Below are positions 35,761 through 47,140 of a stretch of 64,000 nt of DNA, piece by piece. The DNA comes from Serripes groenlandicus (lineage: Eukaryota; Mollusca; Bivalvia; Cardiida; Cardiidae): positions 44,472,704 through 44,536,703 of the forward strand of contig JASEVX010000013.1 of assembly GCA_031761405.1 (NCBI GenBank). Direction: 5' to 3'. Position 1 is the first letter of the stretch. Each line of letters begins with the position of its first letter. The notes beneath the pieces were generated by a model. The model had not been told where the DNA came from. It made no database searches and was given only the letters and a program-made list of their open reading frames with translations. The translations under genes were made by a program, and so were the position numbers.

Positions 35761-36310
35761 TTGAATGAAAGAAATGTTTATTTATTTGCAAAAGTTAAAC
35801 CTTATATTCTTTAATTAAAATCAGATCTAACGTTGTTTACTTCGCTGTTCTCATGAAAGAAAGCTGATATCAAAGGTATTTTCTTATTTTGTTATTTGAT
35901 TATGTATCACTAGTGATCCATCATAATCTCATTATTTTCACAAGTATGTGGCTATATCATATTTCCCTATAAATTGCATTGATTTTATTGCTAGATGACG
36001 TGCTGTCGTTTTGCCGCTAAACGCCGTACCGTCATAACAGCTATCACGTTTACCTTATTTCCTCTTTCAATCGTGTTTATAGTATTCCACTGATGATGCC
36101 GAAACTTGTAGCATAAAAGTATAAACAAAACACGTGTTTCTGTTATTGTAAATAGCACACCCATATGTGTTAATCGGGTCTTAACGCCATTTCAAAAAAC
36201 AATTCAGTAAAATCCCGATCACAATTATTTGTTATGTTATATACACTCCACCATTACCGCTGCGAGTACGGAACAGACAGGAACGAACGGCACAACATCC
36301 CAGAACATTA
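35761..36310. other. No gene recognised
   Basis: Short repeat fragments only, for example ACGTTGTTTACTTCGCTGTT near 35832, which resembles 48870. Confidence 0.4.
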
Positions 36311-36314
36311 ACAA

Positions 36315-36620
36315 TTTCCCTCATACAGACGCATTTTTGACTTCTCTACAGCAGACGACATAAAAAATATATTGAAAGTTGGAGAAATTGCTCATGAGCC
36401 AACATTCTTTCTGAAATTTGATAAAAGTCAATGCGACAATCGTCATTCGTCTTCCATCAATAGGCAAACAGTATATGTGGAAAAGCAGCCAGTTGCTTGG
36501 GAAGTTTGTTTTGTGGATAACTGGTGTGGGAAGCCAGGAAACACATGAGTAGGTGAACTGACGGCCCTGATATGAATGAAAAAATATTGAACACTGCATA
36601 AAACCCCAATCAAAAAGCTC
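36315..36620 (+). mobile_element. Fold-back arm followed by SINE family S1
   Basis: 36315-36395 is a left fold-back arm (CAGACGCATTTTTGACTTCT, ACAGCAGACGAC, GGAGAAATTGCTCAT). From about 36397 it continues as an S1 body: AGCCAACATTCTTTCTGAAA, CAGCCAGTTGCTTGGGAAGT, ACACATGAGTAGGTGAACTG and AACCCCAATCAAA. The tRNA head is missing. The minus-strand frame at 36321-36599 is within this SINE and is not a gene. Confidence 0.65.
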
Positions 36621-36826
36621 CTGGTTTAGTTAATGTTAGAAAAGTTTAAGAGGGCACTACAATAAATACAGTGTTGGTATCTTTTCATGTAACATAATGA
36701 CTTTCTGCGTTTAAGTTGAGGTCTGTTCTGTATTGAAGTAGCGTCAAAATGTTGCCTCCACCACACAAGCAGTTACTAGAAGTCCTATCTGTCGATTTAG
36801 ATTTTGTGGATTGTTTAAAATGATTG

Positions 36827-37668
36827 ATCAAGAGTGTCAGAGCAATTAGTTTGAATTGTTATAACACCTGTCACTTAAGTGTAATGATTTGAATACATGA
36901 CAACTGTCAGAACATTTAGTTTGAATTGTTATAACACCTGTCACGTAAATATAATGATTTGAATACATGCCAACTGTCAGAACATTTAGTTTGAATTGTT
37001 ATAACACCTGTCACGTAAATATAATGATTTGAATACATGACAACTGTCAGAACATTTAGTTTGAATTGTTATAACACCTGTCACGTAAATATAATGATTT
37101 GAATACATGACAACTGTCAGAGCATTTAGTTTGAATTGTTATAACACCTGTCTCTTAAGTGTAATGATTTGAATACATGACAACTGTCAAAGCATTTAGT
37201 TTGAATTGTTATAATACCTGTCACTTAAATGAAATAATTTGAATACATGACAACTGTCAGAGCATTTAGTTTGAATTGTTATAACTTTTGACACTTAAGT
37301 GTAATAATTTGAATACATGACAACTGTCAGAGCATTTAGTTTGAATTGTTATAACTTCTGACACTTAGGTGTAATGATTTGAATACATGACAACTGTCAA
37401 AGCATTTAGTTTGAATTGTTATAACACCTGTCACTTAAATGTAATGATTTGAATACATGACAACTGTCAGAGCATTTAGTTTGAATTGTTATAACTTCTG
37501 ACACTTAAGTGTAATCATTTGAATACATGACAACTGTCAGAGCATTTAGTTTTAATTGTTATAACACCTGTCACTTAAATGTAATGGTTTGAATACATGA
37601 CAACTGTCAGAGCATTTAGTTTGAATTGTTATAACTTCTGTCACTTAAGTGTAATGATTTGAATATTT
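36827..37668. repeat. 70-bp tandem array, about 12 units
   Basis: CAACTGTCAGAACATTTAGT at 36901, 36971 and 37041 gives an exact 70-bp period. Units contain TTGAATTGTTATAACACCTG and ATGATTTGAATACATGA. Two variants alternate: ACACCTGTCAC and ACTTCTGACAC. Confidence 0.93.
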
Positions 37669-37875
37669 GAATATTGGAACTTTTGATTCTTAAAGTTTTA
37701 ACCGTGTATTTGTTATCACATTTCCCCTTTGTATCAAATCAATACGCGTCATTTCAACGTTTGATACGTTTGTCTTTTAGAGGGTGTGGTGGATTATAGA
37801 GGGTTGGAGGATATAAAAAACACATTGATTTCGTTGCTACAATTTAGTGAAGATCGAAAACACAAGAACTGTAAC
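37669..37875 (+). promoter_or_regulatory. Unique spacer with TATA-box-like sequence
   Basis: Between two tandem arrays lies about 200 bp of non-repeated sequence with GGATATAAAAAAC at about 37808-37820. A pyrimidine-rich TTTCGTTGCTACAA begins about 15 bp later, followed by a leader-like AGATCGAAAACACAAGAACT. It resembles a TATA promoter plus 5' leader running into the 38-bp array. Promoter activity is inference. Confidence 0.35.
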
Positions 37876-38298
37876 AAGAAGGTACTACGGACACCTTTGT
37901 GGAAATGACCGGTAAGAAGGTACTACGGACACCTTTGTGGAAATGACCGGTAAGAAGGTACTACGGACACCTTTGTTGAAATGACCGGTAAGAAGGTACT
38001 ACGGACACCTTTGTGGAAATGACCGGTAAGAAGGTACTACGGACACCTTTGTGGAAATGACCGGTAAGAAGGTACTACGGACACCTTTGTGGAAATGACC
38101 GGTAAGAAGGTACTACGGACACCTTTGTGGAAATGACCGGTAAGAAGGTACTACGGACACCTTTGTGGAAATGACCGGTAAGAAGGTACTACGGACACCT
38201 TTGTGGAAATGACCGGTAAGAAGGTACTACGGACACCTTTGTTGAAATAACCGGTAAGAAGGTACTACGGACACCTTTTTGGAAATGGCCGGTATGAA
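37876..38298 (+). repeat. 38-bp tandem array of overlapping mini-ORFs
   Basis: Eleven units of AAGAAGGTACTACGGACACC followed by TTTGTGGAAATGACCGGT, exactly 38 bp apart (ATG at 37905 through 38285). Each ATG opens a 13-codon frame, MTGKKVLRTPLWK, whose TGA overlaps the next ATG (ATGA). The third unit has TTGTTG in place of TTGTGG, the tenth has ATA instead of ATG, and the last reads ATGGCCGGTATG. Each unit also has an ACCG|GTAAG splice-donor-like site. Confidence 0.9.
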
Positions 38299-38335
38299 GC
38301 GTCGCGCCGCCTAGCTAGAATACGAACAACACAAC

Positions 38336-41300
38336 TGAAAGTAGATATCAGGCAACCGTGATATATGTCATAAGGCTCCTATTGGAATACAGTTATTTTT
38401 GGTCATTCGTTATCAATATTATATATTTTTTAAACGTTATAGACCACTGTGATATATGTCATAAGGCTTCTATTTCAAGTGTTGGCAGGAATACTGTTAT
38501 CATGGTTATTCGTTATCAATATTATATTTTTTAAACGTAATAGACCAGCGTGATATATGTCATACGGCTCCTATTTCAAGTGTTGGAAGGAATACTGTTA
38601 TTTTTGGTCATTCGTTATCAATATTATATTTTTTAAACGTAATAGGCAACCGTAATATATGTCATAAGGCTCCTATTTCAAGGAATACTGTTATTTTTGG
38701 TCATTCGTTATCAATAATATATATTTTAAACGTAATAGGCAACCGTAATATATGTCATAAGGCTCATATTTCAAGGAATACTGTTATTTTTGGTCATTCG
38801 TTATCAATATTATAGTATTTAAACGTAATAGGCAACCGTGATATATGTCATAAAGCTCCTATTTCAAGGAATACTGTTATTTTTGGTCATTCGTTATCAA
38901 TATTATATTTTTTAAACGTAATAGACCACCGTGATATATGTCATAAGGCTCCTATTTCAAGTAATACTGTTATTCTTGGTCATTCGTTATCAATATTATA
39001 GTATTTAAACGTAATAGGCAACCGTGACATTTGTCATAAGGCTCCTATTTCAAGGAATACTGTTATTTTTGGTCTTTCGTTATCAATATTATATTTTTAA
39101 ACGTAATAGACCACCGTGATATATGTCATAAGGCTCCTATTTCAAGTAATACTGTTATTCTTGGTCATTCGTTATCAATATTATATTTTTTAATCGTAAT
39201 AGACCACCGTGATATATGTCTTAATGCTCCTATTTCAAGTGTTGGCAGGAATACTGTTATCTTTGGTCATCCGTTATCAATATTATATTTTTTAAACGTA
39301 ATAGGCAACCGTGATATTTGTCATAAGGCTCCTATTTCAAGGAATACTGTTATTCTTGGTCATTCGTTATCAACATTATATTTTTTAAACGTAATAGGCA
39401 ACCGTGATATATGTCATAAGGCTCCTATTTCAAGGAATACTGTTATTCTTGGTCATTCGTTATCAATATTATATTTTTTAAACGTAATAGACCACCGTGA
39501 TTCTATTTCAAGTGTTGGCAGGAATACTGTTATCATGGTTATTCGTTATCAATATTATATTTTTTAAACGTAATAGACCAGCGTGATATATGTCATACGG
39601 CTCCTATTTCAAGTGTTGGAAGGAATACTGTTATTTTTGGTCATTCGTTATCAATATTATATTTTTTAAACGTAATAGGCAACCGTAATATATGTCATAA
39701 GGCTCCTATTTCAAGGAATACTGTTATTTTTGGTCATTCGTTATCAATAATATATATTTTAAACGTAATAGGCAACCGTAATATATGTCATAAGGCTCAT
39801 ATTTCAAGGAATACTGTTATTTTTGGTCATTCGTTATCAATATTATAGTATTTAAACGTAATAGACCACCGTGATATATGTCATAAGGCTCCTATTTCAA
39901 GGAATACTGTTATTCTTGGTCTTTCGTTATCAATATTATAGTTTTTAAACGTAATAGACCACCGTGATATATGTCATAAGGCTCCTATTGGAATACTGTT
40001 ATTCTTGGTCATTCGTTATCAATATTATATTTTTTAATCGTAATAGACCACCGTGATATATGTCTTAATGCTCCTATTTCAAGTGTTGGCAGGAATACTG
40101 TTATCTTTGGTCATCCGTTATCAATATTATATTTTTTAAACGTAATAGGCAACCGTGATATTTGTCATAAGGCTCCTATTTCAAGGAATACTGTTATTCT
40201 TGGTCATTCGTTATCAACATTATATTTTTTAAACGTAATAGGCAACCGTGATATATGTCATAAGGCTCCTATTTCAAGGAATACTGTTATTCTTGGTCAT
40301 TCGTTATCAATATTATATTTTTTAAACGTAATAGACCACCGTGATTCTATTTCAAGTGTTGGCAGGAATACTGTTATCATGGTTATTCGTTATCAATATT
40401 ATATTTTTTAAACGTAATAGACCAGCGTGATATATGTCATACGGCTCCTATTTCAAGTGTTGGAAGGAATACTGTTATTTTTGGTCATTCGTTATCAATA
40501 TTATATTTTTTAAACGTAATAGGCAACCGTAATATATGTCATAAGGCTCCTATTTCAAGGAATACTGTTATTTTTGGTCATTCGTTATCAATACTATATA
40601 TTTTAAACGTAATAGGCAACCGTAATATATGTCATAAGGCTCATATTTCAAGGAATACTGTTATTCTTGGTCTTTCGTTATCAATATTATAGTATTTAAA
40701 CGTAATAGGCAACCGTGATATATGTCATAAGGCTCCTATTTCAAGGAATACTGTTATTTTTGGTCATTCGTTATCAATATTATATTTTTTAAACGTAATA
40801 GACCACCGTGATATATGTCATAAGGCTCCTATTTCAAGTAATACTGTTATTCTTGGTCATTCGTTATCAATATTATAGTATTTAAACGTAATAGGCAACC
40901 GTGACATTTGTCATAAGGCTCCTATTTCAAGGAATACTGTTATTTTTGGTCTTTCGTTATCAATATTATATTTTTAAACGTAATAGACCACCGTGATATA
41001 TGTCATAAGGCTCCTATTTCAAGTAATACTGTTATTCTTGGTCATTCGTTATCAATATTATATTATTTAAACGTAATAGGCAACCGTGATATTTGTCATA
41101 AGTCTCCTATTTCAAGGAATACTGTTATTTTTGGTCTTTCGTTATCAATATTATATTTTTTAAACGTAATAGACCACCGTGATATATGTCATAAGGCTCC
41201 TATTTCAAGGAATACTGTTATTCTTGGTCTTTCGTTATCAATATTATAGTTTTTAAACGTAATAGACCACCGTGATATATGTCATAAGGCTCCTATTGGA

Positions 41301-41655
41301 ATACTGTTATTCTTGGTCATTCGTTATCAATATTATATTTTTTAATCGTAATAGACCACCGTGATATATGTCTTAATGCTCCTATTTCAAGTGTTGGCAG
41401 GAATACTGTTATCTTTGGTCATCCGTTATCAATATTATATTTTTTAAACGTAATAGGCAACCGTGATATTTGTCATAAGGCTCCTATTTCAAGGAATACT
41501 GTTATTCTTGGTCATTCGTTATCAACATTATATTTTTTAAACGTAATAGACCACCGTGATATATGTCATAAAGCTCCTATTTCAAGTTTTGGCAGGAATA
41601 CTGTTATTCTTGGTGATTCGTTATCAATATTATATTTTTCAAACGTAATAGACCA
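38336..41655. repeat. About 94-bp satellite array with higher-order repeats
   Basis: About 35 units containing CCGTGATATATGTCATAAGG, CTCCTATTTCAAG, GGAATACTGTTATTTTTGGT, CATTCGTTATCAATATTATA and TTTAAACGTAATAG. Most are about 93 bp; units with an extra GTGTTGGCAG are about 104 bp. Variants recur at long range: GATATATGTCTTAATGCTCC at 39211 and 40055 (844 bp apart), and TATCATGGTT at 39531 and 40375 (also 844 bp). Confidence 0.93.
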
Positions 41656-43390
41656 TCCCCATTCATGTTATGTAATGGATGAAACTTATCATTTAAAGAA
41701 GTTATAATGAAGTGTAACGTACGTATTTAAACCATAATGGCCAATCAGTATCCACAATATCGGTCCAGATAGTAGAATGAGGTTAGTCTAGTGTACAGTT
41801 ATTATTTTGTAACGTAAAATAGCCCATTCACATTCCTATAATCGATGACATTTATAATTTAAAGAAGTTATGCTTCTGAATTATAAATGCAAGCACCAAT
41901 GGTCAATGATACGACTCAATATCAGTCCAGATTGTTGACTAGTTTTAGAAAGAGCTTAATCCTTTTACGTTCCTGTTATATAAAGTATGACACATAGTAT
42001 AACATATTCAAGCGTACATAATCAATACGTATCTTTTTTTATAAATCAAGACATTACGTGATCCAAAAGTAATAGGACTTTCTTAGTAGTTTTGTTTTAG
42101 TTGATATACATTGATATAATTCACACCATATGCAATTTTGTTTTTGTTCTACTTTATGGCGACAAACGTAGACAAAATCCATAATAATCGTTGGGAATGA
42201 TAAGTCAATGGAGTTCCCAGGAGTCAAGCCGTCATTAGCGATATATTCATACACTTTTTGTCATGGTTGGAGGAGAGAAATCAGTGAGTAACTAATGTCA
42301 CTTACAAGAGAGCCAGTTATCACTTTGAAAGGAACAGTGCCAGTGTCATCTTTAACCATAAGATTTGCAATTTGCTACACATAATATGTTACGCATTTTT
42401 GGTGACCAGTGGTTATGCAATGTATTATTCAAGCAATGACTACTGGGGAAGTTAATGCAAAAACAATATAGCTATTATTAAAAGATGTATTCACGTTTTC
42501 AAACCAACTTGTTTAGCTTCAAATGGCGTCGTCAAAATGACGATACTACCGTGGCCCGCCCACATGATACTTACATTTTTTTATAATCTCACAGAGGTTT
42601 TATTTTTCAGCCAATTATTCAAATAGTTGACATGTATGTAAAAGAAATTTGGGTTTATTTTCTACAAGGATGATTTGTGTCGAAATTATAACAAAAGTCC
42701 TATTACTTCTGAATCACCCCTTGTAGTTGTTAAAGTTACCATTTCAGAATGTGCTTAATGTTTACATCCTTGTGGAGTGCACGTATTAGTTAAAGAAGTT
42801 ATTCTGTCAGCGTTCATAAATTTACCCGATATCGGTCAAGATAACATGTTAAGACCAGACCTGCGTAAATCAAAATGTGGGAGTGTGATTAACCCTTAAC
42901 ATTATTGATAGTTATCGGTTGACGCATTTAAGTTTAATTAGTAACACATTCCAGCGTGCACGAGCAATACATTTTCAGTTCAATATCCGTCCAGAAATAT
43001 ACTGAGACCGGACTTATAAAAAGTAAACATTAGGAATGTGCTTAACGCTTTACATTCATAATAGGTATCGGATGACGCACTATAAATAAACTATTCAGAT
43101 ACAAGTGGTATATATTCAAGTATCTATGATCAATAATTATTCCCACTATCGGTCAAGTTTGTAAATTCACTAAATTGATATCAGACCTGGGATAGAAAGG
43201 TGATTTACCCTTTTATGTTCTCCATATATATCAGATAACGCGATTAAATTAAATTCTTACATTTCAGCCTGACATATGTACAAATGTACATGATCAACAA
43301 ATATCTACAATATCAGTCAAGATAGTAGATCGAGGTCAGTCTTGGGTAAAGCCAAGTGGTTGAAAGTATAGGCAATTTCTTAAGATAAAA
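41656..43390. repeat. Tandem family PB, array 4
   Basis: Diverged units with CGGTCCAGATAGTAGAATGA, CATATTCAAGCGTACATAAT and AAGATAGTAGATCGAGGTCA, and TTACATTCATAATAGGTATC-type ends. A short minus-strand frame at 42054-42254 has no recognisable motif. No gene is supported. Confidence 0.55.
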
Positions 43391-43394
43391 GTAT

Positions 43395-43560
43395 AATTCT
43401 TGAAATATGAAGCCTTGATTTTAAAAGAGTTGAAAACATTGTGGCCATTTTATTCTTCAAACTTAGCTAATTCTCATTTTGCCTAAATGTTTCCATAAGC
43501 TGTCAACTGCAGAGTCGACACAATACGTTTAATTAAGGGAAAAGGAATTAATCCGCGATT
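43395..43560. mobile_element. Palindromic fold-back element (FB), diverged
   Basis: AGAGTTGAAAACATTGTGGC and, after a short centre, AATTCTCATTTTGCCTAAAT with GTTTCCATAAGCTGTC and ACTGCAGAGTCGAC. Confidence 0.5.
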
Positions 43561-44334
43561 TTCTTGAACCTTCACACACAGAAGAGCATCCATTAATCAT
43601 TTGTATTTGAAATCGAAGATGGTATCAATACATGCTAGAAGACAAACCCCATGTGATACTTTCTTTCCAAAGATGAGCTATTAACTCTGTCTAGACAGAA
43701 ACATGTTTAATATTATACAGCTATTTACTCCTCTTTCACCATTGAACTCAAAATAAGTAAATAGCTGTTTCATTATATATCTTCATGAAAAACGCATATT
43801 TAATCAGTTTATTTATTACATTGCTGTCATCATTTTAATTGGGTAAATGTATGTAACATAAATGTAGGTTCTAACATAAACACAGGATTATTATTGTAAA
43901 TGCAGGAAGAATGCATAATCAACAGGTTCTCAGAAATTTTAAAAACACTTTTAGTTGCTTTTGAATGTCTTTGTTCAACCAAAATATCCAATTCTCCTCC
44001 GTCGCAAGATTAAAACGGTCCATTGTTGTTGTGTTGTCATGAGAGCGTTCTGAATAGTATGCTTTGAAAACGCTTGCATCCTAAACGCGTGTATTGTACT
44101 TAAAGCGCCGTAACGACACAGATGAACTATTGACTCGAAAATGGGCTATTGGACCTGAATTTAAGAATAAAAGAGTAAAGGAGTCAGATAGTCATTATTT
44201 ATTGAATGACACGTGACTGCTTCTCGTCCGAGCAAATACTTTGATTCATAGTAGGTGTATAATAAGTGGTTATATTCGTTTTTATGCAGCAAAATAATTT
44301 TCTTCTACATTAAATATTATACAATTATGGACTT
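43561..44334. other. No gene; part duplicated near 45750
   Basis: About 43620-43710 (ACATGCTAGAAGACAAACCC, GAGCTATTAACTCTGTCTAG) resembles 45755-45850. The remainder has nothing I can identify. Confidence 0.4.
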
Positions 44335-44442
44335 TTCAGCTGTGCGATATGATGTGATCTGCACCAGAAAAATTAATATTCACCGAGGCGATAGCCTAGG
44401 TCAATATTGAAGTATCATATCGCACAGCTGAAAAGTCCATAA
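44335..44442. mobile_element. Short fold-back element with 29-bp perfect arms
   Basis: The left arm starts TTATGGACTTTTCAGCTGTG and ends CGATATGAT (44335-44363); 44414-44442 is its exact reverse complement. The 50-bp centre has no coding content. It lies 74 bp from the Crypton-like fragment, and the two may belong to one element. Confidence 0.7.
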
Positions 44443-44515
44443 CTGTTTTATTATATAAACTATAAAAAAAATCACGCCGATAAAATTACGATTTATTTAT
44501 CATTTATCTATTTAT

Positions 44516-44803
44516 TTATCTATTTATTCCGTGACGCAGAGCACTAAATGAAGTCCTTTTATACACTTCTCTATTTTGTTTTCTTGTTTCGGTGTAAAAT
44601 TGTGCAAGTGTCGCGTCTAACTGCTCCTTAGAATAGGTTTCGAATTGGTCATTCATCCGTTTTTTGTTTAGAATTGTAGCTGCATCTTTATTTTTTAGAA
44701 TTTTACTAAAGTCATCTTCAGACGGCAACGCAAATCGCTTATGGTCGGCCATATTGTAAACAACGCTACATTCGGAACCCTCAGTTATCACCGTCATATT
44801 CAA
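44516..44803 (-). pseudogene. Crypton-type tyrosine recombinase, N-terminal fragment
   Basis: A 95-residue minus-strand frame. Its second half (about residues 55-95: FETYSKEQLDATLAQFYTE, then TRKQNREVYKRTSFSALRHG and INR) resembles the conserved start of Crypton-derived recombinase proteins (KCTD1/ZMYM/QRICH1-like domain), which read like L..FY.E.RK..G..Y...S....R.GI.R. The frame ends at once in an AATAGATAAATAGATAAAT simple repeat, so the catalytic part is missing. It could be a 5' exon of a larger gene, but the abrupt junction with simple repeat favours a truncated transposon. The assignment rests on motif memory only. Confidence 0.5.
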
Positions 44804-45174
44804 TCGACAGCTGGAATTTCCAAAGACTATTTTTAGTACTTGCGCGTGCTCATGAATCGCTATATTTAGAAACTGTTCAATATCGTAATTTTATGATCAG
44901 TTTTCCAAAAATCTGTTCAATATCAAGTAGTATTTTGTTCAATGAGTGGTCATTTTGACCAATGAGAAATAGTTTATTTATAGTTCATATAATAAATAAG
45001 TCTATGTACTTGCTCGGAGGTACCGTATCTACCTATTTTAGAATATAGTTATATGAATAACATATTCAGATGTCCACGGTCATTTTGAATATCACATTTC
45101 AACTTATTCGCTAAAGATTCGCTTAAATAATAGCCTGGTGTGTCATAAAAGAATAAATTCATTATTTGAGTAGT

Positions 45175-45420
45175 TGACATGTAACCTCCGCCTCAGATGC
45201 TGTTCGATCCCTGGCCGGGTCATACCAAATACTTTAACAATTGTAGTAATGGATGCACTCCTTGTTGCTCAGGGTTGCGGGGTTAGCATTACGACTGACC
45301 GGCAGGTGTCATGTTAAATGAAGCAGTAGAACTGGTAAATTACACAGGAAACGCCGTGATTTAACAAGACAGTTGTTGAAATCGACGGAAAGACAAACAA
45401 AATTAAACAGGTGATCACAA
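45175..45420 (+). mobile_element. SINE family S2
   Basis: GTTCGATCCCTGGCCGGGTC (B-box), CATACCAAATACTTTAAC, GCATTACGACTGACCGGCAG, and the tail AACGCCGTGATTTAACAAG with GTTGAAATCGAC. The duplicate at 46125-46270 is partial. Confidence 0.65.
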
Positions 45421-45480
45421 ATATAATAATCAGACTAATAAATCACATTTTGAATCCCAGGATACTTGACGCTTGATAAC

Positions 45481-45486
45481 GTTATC

Positions 45487-45528
<42 letters not shown>

Positions 45529-45535
45529 TAGATGT
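45481..45535. repeat. (TA)n microsatellite
   Basis: Two TA runs joined by TATG. In the paralogous segment near 46345 this position has only CTATGTACAAG, so the run expanded after duplication. Confidence 0.85.
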
Positions 45536-46599
45536 AGTTTATCTTCATGAGATTAGATTGTGGTGAGTAGACGTCAGGGCGTAAAGGGCGTAAAGCGTAA
45601 AGCGAACGAGAAGGAATATATTTACGGTTAGTCTGTTTTCTCTATTGTTTTCTGCTTCTTAAACAGATAAGATGAGCTACTAGGCACCTGACAGTTTTCG
45701 TTCTAACAAAACAGTTTCTAAATGAACAGAATCGAAAATCAACAACTTATGGTATACATGTAAGTACATGCTAGAGCATAAACCTCAAGTGATACTTAAA
45801 AATAAAAAGAGCTATTAACTCTGTCTAGACAAAGCATGTTTACTTTGGGTTATATTCTAATGCAGTTAACTTTTCACAATGACTTTTTTTCTATATAAAA
45901 ATATAAAAATATCAAAATGTGATTTGATGGCAATATATAAGTCTATGGACGTCCTCGGAGGTACCGTATCTACCTATTGTCGAATATTGTGATACGAATA
46001 ACATATTCTGATGTCCACGGTCAATTGAATTTCACATTACGACTTTTAAAATCGCTTAAGATTTGATAATAAACACAATTAGTTTCTGACATAAATAAGT
46101 ACATCTATTTAAATAAGTATCCTCCGCCTTGGCTGTAGGAGCATTACGACTGACTGGCTTGTGTTAGGATAAATGAACAAGCAGTACTGGTAAATAACCC
46201 AGGAAACGACGTTATATAACTGGAAAATTGATTAAAGTGGCGTTTAAACACCAATTAATTAACCAGATTACCATTAATATAAAAGTCATACATGCGGTTC
46301 ACATTTTGAACCCAGGATTGCTGATGTCTGATAACGCTATCTATGTACAAGTAGTTTATCTTCATGTGACTAGATTGTGGTGAATATAGGTCAGGAAGAT
46401 GGAACGAGAAGCGTAAGCAGGACGAGAAGGGGTATCTTTACGATGAGTTTGTTTTTCTAACTTTTGCTGATTCTAACACAGTTGATAGTAGCAACTGACA
46501 TTTTTCTTTTATAACAAAACAGTTTCGAAATGAACATCATCTAAAGCATAACAACTCAACGCAAATAAATTTGTTTTAATGAGCGTACATATTGATTAC

Positions 46600-47140
46600 T
46601 CTTTTCGTTCGGATTACATCTGACGAACCGGTGTTATTATAAATTTACCAGTAATACAGGTACCGCCGTGATATAGCATAGATAATGTTGAAAGTATCAT
46701 ATTCAAATAAACACACACAACAGGTGTTGACGTACATACTTTTAGTACATGCCTGTACATTTTCCGGTGGAAATACATGCAGATTGACATGCGCAAATAC
46801 ACCACGACATATTGAAATTCCGTATCTACATGCGGTGTAAATACAAGATTGTGACGTCAGACAGTGCGCGTACTACTTTCAGCTTCAGCGAAGTTCCCGT
46901 TTTGAATATGCGCTACGTAGTAAAATATGCAGACAACCAGTACTATTTAGGAAAAATTGTTTCTATTGTATGTATCGAAAACCTAGCGTCAAATTAAATA
47001 AAACCCCGCAAGTAAAGATTATGTTGTCATTTTCTCCCACAAAACAATGGAAATTTAATTTGATAATGTTATTGGGCGGGACTTACGTATTACCATACAT
47101 TTTAGGGGCGTGGCCTAAGTATTGTAGTAAATATTAACCC
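46600..47140. other. Unrecognised region with a perfect CRE
   Basis: An S2 tail-like stretch (TACCGCCGTGATATAGC near 46660) is followed by TGACGTCA at 46852-46859 inside a 61-codon plus-strand frame (46812-46997). The frame contains VVKYADNQYYLGKIVSI, which looks slightly like a Tudor-type strand pattern; this is too weak for a call. A splice donor is not obvious. Confidence 0.3.

Larger units (their letters stand above)
44998..46520. repeat. Segment duplicated in tandem, offset about 0.94 kb
   Basis: 44998-45740 and 45937-46520 share, in order: CTCGGAGGTACCGTATCTACC, ATGTCCACGGTCA, an S2 SINE, GATAACGTTATCTAT, GTAGTTTATCTTCATG and AACGAGAAGG. The SINE lies at the same place in both, so it was there before the duplication. 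Confidence 0.7.

Noticed and set aside
46812..46997. Tudor-domain-like protein
   Set aside because: Only one short strand-like phrase resembles the family; no further conserved residues and no supporting exons.
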